From assembly GCA_035575925.1 (NCBI GenBank), contig DATLXK010000014.1:62001-126000 (forward strand): 64,000 nt of DNA, written 5' to 3'. Both the position numbers and the translations under genes were made by a program. Below are positions 1-8,365 of this stretch, piece after piece (the stretch's first letter is position 1; each line of letters opens with the position of its first letter). The notes below the pieces were generated by a model. The model made no database searches. It worked only from the letters and a program-made list of their open reading frames with translations, and was not told the origin of the DNA. Source of the stretch: DASWTL01 sp035575925 (GTDB taxonomy: Bacteria > Bacteroidota > Bacteroidia > Sphingobacteriales > Sphingobacteriaceae).

Positions 1-607
1 CCTTTAAGCCACTCTCCGTGTTTCCGGCCTCCAGCATATCGCTGAAAATAATTACCATGGAACGTTTGTGTACCTGTTCGGCAATATGATGCAGCGATTC
101 GGCTACCGAGGTCTTATTTCCCTTACTTTCACGATTTATATATCGCTCCAGCTCTCCAAAAATAAATTTTTGATGTACATTGGTGGACTTTGCAGGTGTA
201 GAAAGCTCCAGATGATCTGAAAATGTACTCAAACCAAAAGCGTCACGCTGCTTTCTGAGCAAATAAATTAAAGAAGCGGCAGAATATACCGAGAAGATGA
301 GTTTATTATAATCCTGAGCAGGAAAGTACATGGACGATGAAACATCCAGAACAATCTGGCAGCGAAGGTTAGTTTCTTCTTCAAATCGCTTAACAAATAG
401 CTTATCCGTACGGGCAAATAATTTCCAGTCGATATTTTTAACTGACTCACCGTTATTATACAAACGATGTTCTGCAAACTCTACTGAAAATCCATGAAAC
501 GGACTTTTATGAAGACCGGTTATAAAACCCTCAACCACTTGCCGGGCAAGAAATTCAAGGTTTCCAAATTCCTGCAGATCTGCGCGGGTGTATATATCTT
601 GCTTCAT
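1..607 (-). CDS. DUF58 domain protein (partial, C-terminus outside window)
   Basis: The start codon is at 605-607 and the frame is open to the window edge, about 202 codons. The translation begins MKQDIYTRADLQEFGNLEFL and carries the DUF58 core (YNNGESVKNIDWKLFARTDK), then a von Willebrand A-like strand with a MIDAS-type DVSSSM. In Bacteroidota, DUF58 proteins are usually encoded beside a MoxR AAA+ ATPase and vWA/BatA-type membrane proteins; any such partners would lie to the left of this window. Full DUF58 proteins are about 290-440 aa, so roughly a third to a half is missing. The 106-bp gap to the divergent S9 peptidase gene must hold both promoters. The family is clear; the cellular role is unknown. 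Confidence 0.85.
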   Translation of the reverse strand, partial: MKQDIYTRADLQEFGNLEFLARQVVEGFITGLHKSPFHGFSVEFAEHRLYNNGESVKNIDWKLFARTDKLFVKRFEEETNLRCQIVLDVSSSMYFPAQDYNKLIFSVYSAASLIYLLRKQRDAFGLSTFSDHLELSTPAKSTNVHQKFIFGELERYINRESKGNKTSVAESLHHIAEQVHKRSMVIIFSDMLEAGNTESGLK

Positions 608-713
608 TGCTGATTTGTAAAGCCTAAGTTAAAAAACGCATATTGTAACCTTCCATTATTGGCCTGATAAATTATATTTTATATATTTAGATGTCATACT
701 ATACTCCCAAACT

Positions 714-2858
714 ATGAATTTAAAGCACTTCTTTACCACGGCCTTAGCCTTAATATTAGTTCAATCATTTACGCTATCTGCCCAGCAAAAAAAAGAACTT
801 GATTTTCAACAAATCTATGCCGCCCCTCCTAAAGACCTTATGAACGCGCTGCCTGTTATAAAGAACTGGGCAGATAATACACATTATATTGAATGGCGCA
901 AAGAAGGCAACGTAAGCAAGGCTTATCTGATCGATGTAAAAACAGGTGCAGCCACACTTGCACCTCCTGCAAAAGCCAATGAAGCTTCGGTTATTATTAA
1001 AGGGCAGGATATTATTTACATTGACGTAACAGGCGTAGAAACTAAACTGGATGCAGATAATGTGGAAGAAAAAAATCCAACCCTCTCCCCTAACGGTAAA
1101 TCAGTGGCATTTACACGTAATAACGACCTGTATTCTATTGAGATATCAACAAAAAAAGAAACCCGATATACAACTGATGGTTCTGATGTGATTTATAACG
1201 GATGGGCTTCATGGGTGTATTTTGAAGAGATCCTGGGCCGTCCAACTAAATACAAAGCCTTCTGGTGGAGCCCTGACAGTAAACAAATCGCCTATATGCG
1301 CTTTGATGATTCTAATGTACCTGTGTTCCCTATTTATGGATCAACAGGGCAACATGGTTACCTGGAGAATACCCGTTATCCAAAAGCAGGAGACAGAAAT
1401 CCGGAAGTGAAGGTGGGCATCGTTACAGCGGGTACGCAGGGTACGGTGTGGACAGATTTTGATTCAAAAGCCGATCAGTATTTTGGCACACCCTTCTGGA
1501 TGGCTGATAGTAAATCCCTTTGGGTGCAATGGATGAACCGTGATCAGAATAACCTGGTTATTTATTCGGTATCCCCACAAAATGGCCAGAAAAAAGCAAT
1601 TTATGATGAGAAACAAAAAACCTGGATAGACTGGTTTGACAGTATGTACTTCCTGAAAAACGGGTCTGGATTTATTCTTAAAAGCGATAAAACCGGATAT
1701 GGGCATTTTTATTATTATGACCTGGCAGGGAATCTAAAAAAGCAGCTAACCAGCGGAAACTGGAGGGTAATGGATTTACTATTAACCGATGAAAAAGCGA
1801 AAGAGATTTATTTTACAGCACGGAAAGAAGCCACTACACGAAATGACCTGTATAAAGTCAGCCTGAATGGTGGCACAATAAAACGCTTAACATTCGGTGA
1901 TTTCGATCATAGCGTGATGCTCTCTGGTGATGGAAGTTACTTCATCGATACGTATTCAAATCTTAAAACCCCGCCCAGATCTGCATTGCTGGATAAAAAC
2001 GGAAAAATCGTAAGAGAACTTGGAAATGCAAAAGGTTCCGGATATGATGTATATAACCTGCCGCAAACTGAATTAAGTTATTATAAAACGCGTGACGGAT
2101 TAGAACTTCCCATGACCATAACCAAGCCTTTAAATTTCGACCCTAATAAAAAATACCCGGTATGGATCTCTATATACGGCGGACCGGATGCGGGAAGGGT
2201 TTATGACCGGTGGAGCAACCCATTAGGTGCTGCATGGTGGGCCAAAGAAGGAGTTATTCAGGTTGCTTTGGATAACCGCAGTGCCGGACACCTGGGAAAA
2301 ACTGGCATGAATTATATTCATCGCCAGATGGGCAAATATGAAATTGAAGACTATATGGATGCCGCTAACCTGCTGAAATCACAAAGCTATGTTGATAATA
2401 CCAAAATAGGCATTACCGGCGGCAGTTTTGGCGGATATGTTACTGCTATGGCACTTACTTATGGAGCAGATGTTTTCACTCATGGAATTGCCAACTACTC
2501 GGTAACCGACTGGCAGTTATATGATACGCATTATACAGAACGGTTTATGGATACGCCACAGGAAAACCCGGATGGATATAAATCTACTTCGGCATTAACT
2601 TATGCGGAAAAATTAAAAGGCATTTTACGCATTGTACATGGCACTATGGATGATAATGTACATATGCAAAACAGCATTCAGTTGGTAAACAAATTGCAGG
2701 ATCTGAATAAGCATTTTGAATTTATGGTCTATCCGGGTGAACGTCATGGGTGGGGTGGAAAGAAAGCCCGCCACAGTAACCAGGAAAACGTACGGTTTAT
2801 GTACAAGTATATGTTAGAAAAACCAGTGCCGGAAGAGTTTGAAGGGTATTGGAGGTAG
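714..2858 (+). CDS. S9 family peptidase (dipeptidyl peptidase IV-like)
   Basis: This 714-aa secreted serine peptidase has a signal peptide (MNLKHFFTTALALILVQSF, ending near SAQ). An N-terminal beta-propeller (about 40-460) precedes a C-terminal alpha/beta hydrolase domain. The nucleophile motif GGSFGG places Ser571, the acid lies in HGTMDDNVH (Asp646/647), and the histidine in GERHGW (His678). This is the order and spacing of the prolyl oligopeptidase/DPP IV family, which removes N-terminal dipeptides, typically X-Pro, from peptides. The propeller carries WASWVYFEEILGR, the Glu-containing segment of DPP IV that binds the substrate N-terminus. It probably acts in the periplasm on peptides for uptake. 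It stands alone, with no operon partner on either side. Confidence 0.93.
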   Translation: MNLKHFFTTALALILVQSFTLSAQQKKELDFQQIYAAPPKDLMNALPVIKNWADNTHYIEWRKEGNVSKAYLIDVKTGAATLAPPAKANEASVIIKGQDIIYIDVTGVETKLDADNVEEKNPTLSPNGKSVAFTRNNDLYSIEISTKKETRYTTDGSDVIYNGWASWVYFEEILGRPTKYKAFWWSPDSKQIAYMRFDDSNVPVFPIYGSTGQHGYLENTRYPKAGDRNPEVKVGIVTAGTQGTVWTDFDSKADQYFGTPFWMADSKSLWVQWMNRDQNNLVIYSVSPQNGQKKAIYDEKQKTWIDWFDSMYFLKNGSGFILKSDKTGYGHFYYYDLAGNLKKQLTSGNWRVMDLLLTDEKAKEIYFTARKEATTRNDLYKVSLNGGTIKRLTFGDFDHSVMLSGDGSYFIDTYSNLKTPPRSALLDKNGKIVRELGNAKGSGYDVYNLPQTELSYYKTRDGLELPMTITKPLNFDPNKKYPVWISIYGGPDAGRVYDRWSNPLGAAWWAKEGVIQVALDNRSAGHLGKTGMNYIHRQMGKYEIEDYMDAANLLKSQSYVDNTKIGITGGSFGGYVTAMALTYGADVFTHGIANYSVTDWQLYDTHYTERFMDTPQENPDGYKSTSALTYAEKLKGILRIVHGTMDDNVHMQNSIQLVNKLQDLNKHFEFMVYPGERHGWGGKKARHSNQENVRFMYKYMLEKPVPEEFEGYWR

Positions 2859-2915
2859 GGGTTAATAACTATACCGCCTGGATCCGGTTCTCATGGTGTT
2901 TTGAGAAGCTTTATG

Positions 2916-2946
2916 ATGTCATACCGAGCTTGATCCGGCATCTTAC
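2916..2946. repeat. REP-like extragenic element (single copy seen)
   Basis: The sequence TGTCATACCGAGCTTGATCC followed by GGCATCTTA has the look of dispersed Bacteroidota extragenic elements: GTCAT, then a short CCGA...CGG hairpin, then CATCTTA. It lies 60 bases past the peptidase stop. Only one copy is visible here, so repetitiveness is inferred from resemblance, not shown. Confidence 0.35.
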
Positions 2947-3081
2947 GATTGCCAAGCAGATTATATTGCGTTGTACTTCAGCCCCTGGGTTACTCTGGTT
3001 TGGGATAACCTCGAAACTTTAGCTGCCTGACCCGAAGCTGTCTCGAACATGCCTTGAACCTGTCCCCGCTCGTCGGCTTAA

Positions 3082-3108
3082 ATAAAAAAAGGCGAGTTGC
3101 CCCGCCTT
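3082..3108 (-). terminator. Second tracrRNA 3' hairpin/terminator (GNRA loop)
   Basis: On the minus strand AAGGCGGG pairs with CTCGCCTT (8 bp, one G-U) closed by a GCAA tetraloop (3108-3089), followed by a run of T. This is a strong intrinsic terminator and resembles the 3' end I recall for Bacteroidota II-C tracrRNAs. Confidence 0.7.
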
Positions 3109-3150
3109 AAATGTTCAAGGGATATTTTAATTTAAGAGAAGCTATTAATA

Positions 3151-3177
3151 AAAATGCCCCGTATTGTAAGACGAGGC
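3151..3177 (-). terminator. First tracrRNA 3' hairpin/terminator
   Basis: On the minus strand GCCTCG (3177-3172) pairs with CGGGGC (3161-3156) around a 10-base loop, with one U-G pair, and is followed by ATTTTTATT. This is a plausible but modest intrinsic terminator. It follows AACATTAAG, nearly the same lead-in (AACATTTAAG) as the second hairpin. Confidence 0.5.
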
Positions 3178-3227
3178 GCTTAATGTTTACACAACGGAAT
3201 AATCCTTATTGTGATTTGCTTTCAATA

Positions 3228-3256
3228 CGAAGGTAACAATTAATTATAATTTGCAA
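3228..3256 (-). promoter_or_regulatory. Candidate tracrRNA promoter
   Basis: On the minus strand, TTG (3256-3254) is followed after 18 bases by TACCTTCG (3235-3228), one mismatch from the Bacteroidota -7 consensus TAnnTTTG. Transcription would begin at the first bases of the anti-repeat. The -33 TTG abuts the -33 TTTG of a rightward promoter (3250-3253), so the two share a TTGCAA palindrome. Confidence 0.45.
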
Positions 3257-3282
3257 CTACAACACAGAATTAATTATATTTG
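3250..3282 (+). promoter_or_regulatory. Promoter for the small RNA at 3288-3352
   Basis: TTTG (3250-3253), a 21-base spacer, then TATATTTG (3275-3282) match the Bacteroidota consensus exactly. Transcription would start near 3287-3290. The -33 box is back-to-back with the candidate tracrRNA promoter, so the two could compete for RNA polymerase. Confidence 0.65.
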
Positions 3283-3287
3283 TATTA

Positions 3288-3352
3288 TTAAAGAATTGGA
3301 TCGGGGTGTCCCCAATCGGAACAAAGCCAGTTAATTCTGGCTTTGTTTTTTT
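3288..3352 (+). ncRNA. Putative small RNA, about 65 nt
   Basis: A consensus promoter lies directly upstream and an intrinsic terminator ends the unit. It forms two hairpins. The first is GAT-C-GGGG/CCCC-A-ATC at 3299-3317 with a TGT loop and one mismatch. The second is an 11-bp stem AACAAAGCCAG/CTGGCTTTGTT at 3320-3347, followed by T to 3352. There is no ORF of note. It abuts, tail to tail, the stop codon of a DUF3800 gene remnant. Structured RNAs named DUF3800-I to -XI are known to sit beside DUF3800 genes, so it may be such an RNA, but I cannot confirm a match. Alternatively it is the 3' structure of the DUF3800 transcript read on the other strand. Confidence 0.5.
3320..3352 (+). terminator. 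Intrinsic terminator of the small RNA
   Basis: An 11-bp perfect stem with loop TTAATT is followed by six to seven T. On the minus strand the same stem begins 3 bases after the DUF3800 remnant stop codon, so it may work for both strands. Confidence 0.75.
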
Positions 3353-3557
3353 ATGGAAAAATTTTAAGCCCGTACCTCTTTCCCGCCTTAGCATAAATTT
3401 TATTCTTAAACACATCAAATGAGGGGTTCACCCTATCGGGTTCCATAACATGCCGGGCTAAAGGGTAAGCAATCAGATCAGCTAACTGCAAGCCATTAAT
3501 ATTCTCTCTTTTATCTCTGAAAAGAATAGATAAGTTATGTCCAGATTGGATTAACTT
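3351..3557 (-). pseudogene. DUF3800 protein remnant (C-terminal end only)
   Basis: The minus strand is open for about 68 codons and ends at TAA (3353-3351). It reads FRDKRENINGLQLADLIAYP and then LARHVMEPDRVNPSFDVF, ending YGLKIFP. I recognise this as the C-terminus of DUF3800 proteins, RNase H-like proteins found with mobile and defence elements. Full-length proteins are about 220-280 aa. An in-frame stop at 3560-3558 and further stops upstream show that the N-terminal part is lost or scrambled. It points to a past insertion or deletion between tracrRNA and cas9. Confidence 0.65.
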
Positions 3558-3824
3558 TCAACTCATCGCTTAAATCGATGAATAGCCTCTAAGCATGGTA
3601 TGAATCATAGACGCCTTTACCGTTGTTAACTTTTTCAGCAAAATTCACACTTGTAAAAAAGAAAAAGAAGCAAAAATAAAATCCCAATAATAACTAAGTT
3701 AACACTATGATATTTGTTAGTGCCAATCTACCTGATTGACACTATGAAGGGTGATAACTCTGGGGACAATCAGATATTATCCTTCGTTTTTGAACAGGTA
3801 AACTTGCTGTGAGGGCATTGATTA

Positions 3825-3846
3825 GCGGCGGGATAAAGCCCGTCGC
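3825..3846 (+). promoter_or_regulatory. Hairpin in the cas9 5' leader
   Basis: GCGGCGGG (3825-3832) pairs with CCCGTCGC (3839-3846) with one G-U, around the loop ATAAAG, ending 53 bases before the cas9 ATG. There is no T-run, so it is not a terminator. The nearest -7-like box is GATATTTG near 3709-3716, which would give a leader of about 180 nt. Its function is unknown. Confidence 0.3.
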
Positions 3847-3899
3847 CTCCTGTTTATGCAAAGTATTAAAAAAGAGTTAACTTTCCAGTATAAATTCAA

Positions 3900-6800
3900 A
3901 TGAGTAGAAAAATCTTAGGGCTCGACTTAGGCACCACCTCTATAGGTTGGGCCTTTGTAAAAGAAGCTATAACCAGTGAAGAATCTTCAATCATAGAAAT
4001 TGGCGTACGTGTTAATCCTCTTACCACTGATGAGCAAACCAATTTTGAAAAGGGGAAACCTGTTTCTGTGAATGCCGACAGAACTCTTAAACGTGGAGCA
4101 AGAAGAACCCTCGACCGTTATCAATTGCGTCGATCCAATCTGATTGATGCTTTGCGGAACGCAGGAATTATCACAATTGATAGTAACCTTGCCGAAGATG
4201 GCAAAGGCACTACACATTCTACTTACGCATTGCGGGCAATGGCAGTAGTAGAAGAAATCAAAAAAGAGCAACTGGCAAGAGTATTTTTGGCTATCAATAA
4301 AAAGCGTGGCTACAAAAGCAGTCGAAAAGCCAAAAATGAAGATGAAGGCCAAGCTATTGATGGAATGGCGGTAGCAAAAAGATTGTACGAAGAAAAATTG
4401 ACACCCGGTCAGTTATCTTATCAATTATTACAAGAAGGAAAAAAAACGGTTCCTGATTTTTATCGTTCAGATCTACAGGCAGAGTTTGATAGGGTCTGGG
4501 ATTTTCAAAACCAATTTTACCCGGAAGTTTTTACCGATGAGTTTAAGAAAGAGCTTGCGGGAAAAGGACAAAGAGCAACATCGGCCTTATTTTGGATAAA
4601 ATATCAATTCAATACTGCCGAGAATAAAGCTAAGTCAAGGGAAGAGAAAAAACTTCAAGCCTATAAATGGCGCAGCAATGCACTTTCCCAACAATTAGAA
4701 AAAGAAGAAGCAGCGTACGTACTCACCGAAATCAACAGTAACCTAAATAATTCAAGTGGATATCTTGGGGCCATTTCAGATAGAAGCAAGGAGCTATATT
4801 TTAATAAAGAAACGGTTGGTCAATACCTGTATAAACAACTTCAAAAAAATCCGCATACTAAATTAAAGAACCAGGTTTTCTATCGACAAGATTATTTGGA
4901 TGAATTTGAAGCCATCTGGGAAGAACAATCAAAGCATCATTCTGAATTGACAGATGCCTTAAAAATAGAAATCCGGGATATTACCATTTTTTACCAACGC
5001 AAACTAAAATCGCAAAAAGGCTTAATCAGTTTTTGTGAATTAGAAAGCAAAGAAATAGAAATTGAGAAAAATGGTCAAAAAACGAAGATAATAATCGGAT
5101 TAAAAGTTTCTCCAAAATCTTCGCCCCTCTTTCAGGAGTTTAAAATGTGGCAACGTTTAAATGATGTACTGATAAGAAAAAAGGGAAGCAAAAAACGTTC
5201 TGTTAAAAAAAGCGATACCCAGGAGCGCTTATTTGAAGAAGAGAAAGAAGCCTTTGTGTTTGATTTAGAAACCAAACATAAATTATTTCAAGAACTGAAT
5301 CTAAAGGGGAATTTAAGTGCATCAAAGATAATTGGACTGTTAGGACATAACCCTCAGGAATGGGAAATGAATTTTACTGAATTAGAAGGCAATCGTACCA
5401 ACAAATCGTTATACGGTGCTTTTCTGAAAATATTGGATATTGAAGGGTATGATATAAAAGAACTTTTAAAAGTAAAATCCAGTAAAGACGAAGTTGATTT
5501 AGACGACATTAATGCAAATGCGACCGAAATTAAAAACATGGTGCAGCAGGTTTTTGAAACGTTAAACATCAACACTTCAATTTTAAACTTTGATGCGGAG
5601 CTTGAGGGGAAATCTTTTGAGCAACAAGCATCCTACCAACTATGGCATCTATTGTATTCTTACGAAGGCGATGATTCTGCAAGCGGCAATGAAAAATTGT
5701 ATGAATTGTTACTGAAGAAATTCGGGTTTAAAAAAGAACATGCCAATTTGTTGGCTAACGTAACACTATCCGATGATTACGGAAGCCTTAGTAGCAAGGC
5801 TATGCGGAAAATCTATCCGCATATCAAAGAAAACAACTATAGCACTGCTTGCGAAATAGTTGGTTACAGACATTCTGCTTTATCGCTTACAAAAGAAGAA
5901 ATAGCTGCCCGGCCACTGGCAGGAACGTTAGAACTGCTCAAGAAAAACAGCTTGCGTAATCCGGTTGTGGAGAAAATCCTCAATCAGTTGGTAAATGTGG
6001 TGAATACTTTGATTGAAAAGAACAGCAAGAAAGATAAGCAAGGTAATATTATAGAGCATTTCAAATTCGACGAAATACGCATTGAATTAGCTCGAGATTT
6101 AAAAAAGAATGCCAAAGAACGGGCAGAGATGACGGCAAATGTTAATGAAGCCAAAATTAAACATGAGAAAATATTCAAAATACTGCAAACCGAATTTGGT
6201 GTTAAAAATCCTACCCGCACAGATATAATTCGATATAAATTGTACGAAGAATTAAAAAACAATGGCTACAAAGATCTATACACTAACACCTATATTCAGA
6301 GAGAGATTTTGTTCAGCAAGCAAATTGATATTGACCACATTATACCTCAGGCCAAACTGTTTGACGATAGCTTTTCTAACAAAACCGTTGTATTTAGAAA
6401 AGATAATTTAGATAAAGGCAATAAAACAGCCTATGATTATATAGACAGCAAATATGGGGAACAAGCTCTGAGCGAATTTCAACATAGAATTGAAAATCTT
6501 TTTGAGCAAGGAAAAAAAAGCAAGGAAGAAGGCATCAATAAAGCAAAATATCAAAAGCTGATTAAAAAAGATAGTGAAATTGGCGATGGCTTTATAGAAC
6601 GAGATTTGCGAGACACTCAATATATTGCTAAAAAAGCTAAAAGCATGTTATATGCTATTACCAGAAGAGTAGTTTCTACTACCGGGAGCATTACTAACAG
6701 ATTGCGTGAAGACTGGGATTTGATTAACATTATGCAAGAGCTCAATTTTGACAAATTCAAAAAGCTGGGCTTGACCCAAATGGTGGAAAAGAAAGATGGC

Positions 6801-8198
6801 AGCTTTAAAGAACGTATCATAGACTGGAGTAAACGTAACGACCATCGACACCACGCCATGGATGCATTGACTGTGGCTTTTACTAAGCATAATCACATTC
6901 AGTACCTAAATTACCTTAATGCCCGCAAGGATGAAAATCACAAGCTGCATAAAATTATTGCCAACATAGAAAATCTGGAGACGAATGTAACCACAGATAA
7001 AGACGGAAATAAGAAACGGAAATTCAATCTCCCTATCCATAATTTCAGGCAAATAGCTAAAGAGCATTTGGAAAGTGTCCTGGTATCGCACAAAGCAAAA
7101 AACAAAGTTGTAACAAAAAATAAAAATAAAATTCAAGGCAAAGAAAAGCCTCAAATTGCTTTAACACCAAGGGGGCAATTACACAAAGAGACCGTTTATG
7201 GAAAGTATCGGTATTACGAAGGCAGTGAGGAAAAAATAAGCGCAAAGTTTGATTTAGAAACTATAAGCAAAGTTGCCAATCCAACTTACAAAGAATTGCT
7301 TTTACAACGACTCTCAGAAAATGGAAATGATCCCATAAAAGCCTTTTCCGGAAAAAATTCCATCAGTAAAAATCCAATTTATTTGGCCGAAACGAAAACC
7401 GAAAAGCTTCCTGAAAAGATTAAACTGGTTTGGCTAGAAGAAAATTATTCCATCCGTAAAGACATCACACCCGAAAATTTTAAAGATGAAAAAACAATTG
7501 AAAAAGTATTAGACAAAGCAGTAAAGGAAGTGCTATTAAAACGATTAAAAGATAACAAAGATGATCCTAAAAGAGCATTTTCAGATTTAGACAAAAATCC
7601 TATCTGGCTAAATGAAGCAAAAGGTATTGCAATAAAAAGAGTAACCATAAGTGGCGTAAAAAATGCGGAGCCGCTTCATTATAAAAAAGATCATTTCGGC
7701 AAAGATATTTTAAATAAAGAGGGCAAACGCATAGCTGTAGATTTTGTAAGTACTGGTAATAACCATCATGTAGCGATTTACAGGGATGCGGAAAGAAATC
7801 TACAAGAAAAAGTGGTGTCATTTTATGAGGCTGTAGAAAGAGTCAACCAAGGATTACCAGTTATTGACAAAATTTTTAATCAAGATATAAAATGGGAATT
7901 TTTATTTACCATGAAACAAAATGAATATTTTGTGTTTCCAGCCGAACATTTTAATCTTAAAGAAATTGACTTGACGAACCGAGATAACTATAAACTTATT
8001 AGCCCATATTTATTTAGAGTGCAAAAAATTGCCTCTAAAAACTATTTTTTCAGACATCACTTGGAAACAAATGTTGAGGAGCCAAAAGAACTGAAAGGCA
8101 TTAGTTATAAACCACAATTGGGGCTAAATGGAATTATCGAAATGGTAAAAGTCCGCATTAATCATATTGGAGAAATAGTTAAAGTAGGCGAATATTAA
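3900..8198 (+). CDS. cas9: CRISPR-associated endonuclease Cas9, type II-C
   Basis: This 1432-aa protein is the RNA-guided DNA nuclease of the locus. RuvC-I is at the N-terminus (GLDLGTTSIGWAFV, Asp9). An Arg-rich bridge helix (LKRGARRTLDRYQLRR) spans about 63-80. A long REC lobe leads to RuvC-II (IRIELARDL, Glu729), HNH (QIDIDHIIPQA, catalytic His813) and RuvC-III (DHRHHAMDAL, His984/985 and Asp988). A WED/PAM-interacting region runs to the end. All catalytic residues are present, so both strands should be cut. The length is normal for Bacteroidota II-C Cas9. No Shine-Dalgarno is seen, as usual here; the ATG is supported by the typical MSRKILGLDLG start. There is no cas4 or csn2, which supports II-C. 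Confidence 0.97.
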   Translation: MSRKILGLDLGTTSIGWAFVKEAITSEESSIIEIGVRVNPLTTDEQTNFEKGKPVSVNADRTLKRGARRTLDRYQLRRSNLIDALRNAGIITIDSNLAEDGKGTTHSTYALRAMAVVEEIKKEQLARVFLAINKKRGYKSSRKAKNEDEGQAIDGMAVAKRLYEEKLTPGQLSYQLLQEGKKTVPDFYRSDLQAEFDRVWDFQNQFYPEVFTDEFKKELAGKGQRATSALFWIKYQFNTAENKAKSREEKKLQAYKWRSNALSQQLEKEEAAYVLTEINSNLNNSSGYLGAISDRSKELYFNKETVGQYLYKQLQKNPHTKLKNQVFYRQDYLDEFEAIWEEQSKHHSELTDALKIEIRDITIFYQRKLKSQKGLISFCELESKEIEIEKNGQKTKIIIGLKVSPKSSPLFQEFKMWQRLNDVLIRKKGSKKRSVKKSDTQERLFEEEKEAFVFDLETKHKLFQELNLKGNLSASKIIGLLGHNPQEWEMNFTELEGNRTNKSLYGAFLKILDIEGYDIKELLKVKSSKDEVDLDDINANATEIKNMVQQVFETLNINTSILNFDAELEGKSFEQQASYQLWHLLYSYEGDDSASGNEKLYELLLKKFGFKKEHANLLANVTLSDDYGSLSSKAMRKIYPHIKENNYSTACEIVGYRHSALSLTKEEIAARPLAGTLELLKKNSLRNPVVEKILNQLVNVVNTLIEKNSKKDKQGNIIEHFKFDEIRIELARDLKKNAKERAEMTANVNEAKIKHEKIFKILQTEFGVKNPTRTDIIRYKLYEELKNNGYKDLYTNTYIQREILFSKQIDIDHIIPQAKLFDDSFSNKTVVFRKDNLDKGNKTAYDYIDSKYGEQALSEFQHRIENLFEQGKKSKEEGINKAKYQKLIKKDSEIGDGFIERDLRDTQYIAKKAKSMLYAITRRVVSTTGSITNRLREDWDLINIMQELNFDKFKKLGLTQMVEKKDGSFKERIIDWSKRNDHRHHAMDALTVAFTKHNHIQYLNYLNARKDENHKLHKIIANIENLETNVTTDKDGNKKRKFNLPIHNFRQIAKEHLESVLVSHKAKNKVVTKNKNKIQGKEKPQIALTPRGQLHKETVYGKYRYYEGSEEKISAKFDLETISKVANPTYKELLLQRLSENGNDPIKAFSGKNSISKNPIYLAETKTEKLPEKIKLVWLEENYSIRKDITPENFKDEKTIEKVLDKAVKEVLLKRLKDNKDDPKRAFSDLDKNPIWLNEAKGIAIKRVTISGVKNAEPLHYKKDHFGKDILNKEGKRIAVDFVSTGNNHHVAIYRDAERNLQEKVVSFYEAVERVNQGLPVIDKIFNQDIKWEFLFTMKQNEYFVFPAEHFNLKEIDLTNRDNYKLISPYLFRVQKIASKNYFFRHHLETNVEEPKELKGISYKPQLGLNGIIEMVKVRINHIGEIVKVGEY

Positions 8199-8304
8199 TA
8201 AACAACGCTCCTCCTCCGTATTATTATGAATTTGTCATATCAGTGGCAAGATTAGTGTAAAAAGACGAGGGTTATCAAGTATAACAGTTAACTCGTATTC
8301 TTAT

Positions 8305-8345
8305 AACCGTGAAAATCAAAAATCAAACTTTTGATTTTCACGGTT
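8305..8345. repeat. Perfect 17-bp inverted repeat, ATPase-gene operator candidate
   Basis: AACCGTGAAAATCAAAA (8305-8321) and its exact complement (8329-8345) flank a 7-base spacer. The right arm contains the -33 TTTG (8330-8333) of the ATPase promoter, so a bound protein would block RNA polymerase. As RNA it could also end the cas9 transcript, although no T-run follows. A diverged copy lies before cas1 at 9537-9577. Confidence 0.8.
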
Positions 8346-8360
8346 AAGTTATTATATTTG
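8330..8360 (+). promoter_or_regulatory. Promoter of the DUF4143 ATPase gene
   Basis: TTTG (8330-8333), 19 bases, TATATTTG (8353-8360): an exact consensus match. The ATG begins 6 bases after the -7 box, so the mRNA would be leaderless or nearly so. Confidence 0.65.
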
Positions 8361-8365
8361 CTACC

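Larger units (their letters stand above)
3082..3227 (-). ncRNA. tracrRNA of the type II-C system
   Basis: Read leftwards, the segment opens with an anti-repeat, TGAAAGCAAATCACAAT (3224-3208). It is complementary to the 5' end of the CRISPR repeat as read on the minus strand (GTTGTGATTTGCTTTCA): 16 Watson-Crick pairs plus one G-U. It continues with AATAAGG, a GGATTATTCC mini-hairpin (3205-3196) and CCGTTGTG, the arrangement usual for II-C tracrRNAs. Two terminator-like hairpins follow, ending near 3147 and 3082, so forms of about 80 and 145 nt are possible. It is divergent from cas9. Identity and direction are well supported; exact ends are inferred. Confidence 0.85.

Noticed and set aside
268..477. 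69-codon minus-strand ORF near the left edge
   Set aside because: It overlaps the DUF58 frame, which has clear domain sequence over the same bases.
3206..3352. Reading the plus strand from 3206 as the tracrRNA, ending at the 3320-3352 terminator
   Set aside because: That strand would pair only with the 3' half of a rightward crRNA repeat and lacks the AATAAGG element. The minus strand has the anti-repeat, AATAAGG, mini-hairpin and terminators in the right order.
3703..3746. ACACTATGA repeated twice upstream of cas9, considered as a protein-binding pair or target-site duplication
   Set aside because: Nine bases in an AT-rich leader is weak, and no element boundary fits between the copies.
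3987..7821. Minus-strand ORFs of 60-121 codons inside cas9
   Set aside because: They are shadow frames rich in hydrophobic residues, as expected opposite a Lys/Glu-rich protein.
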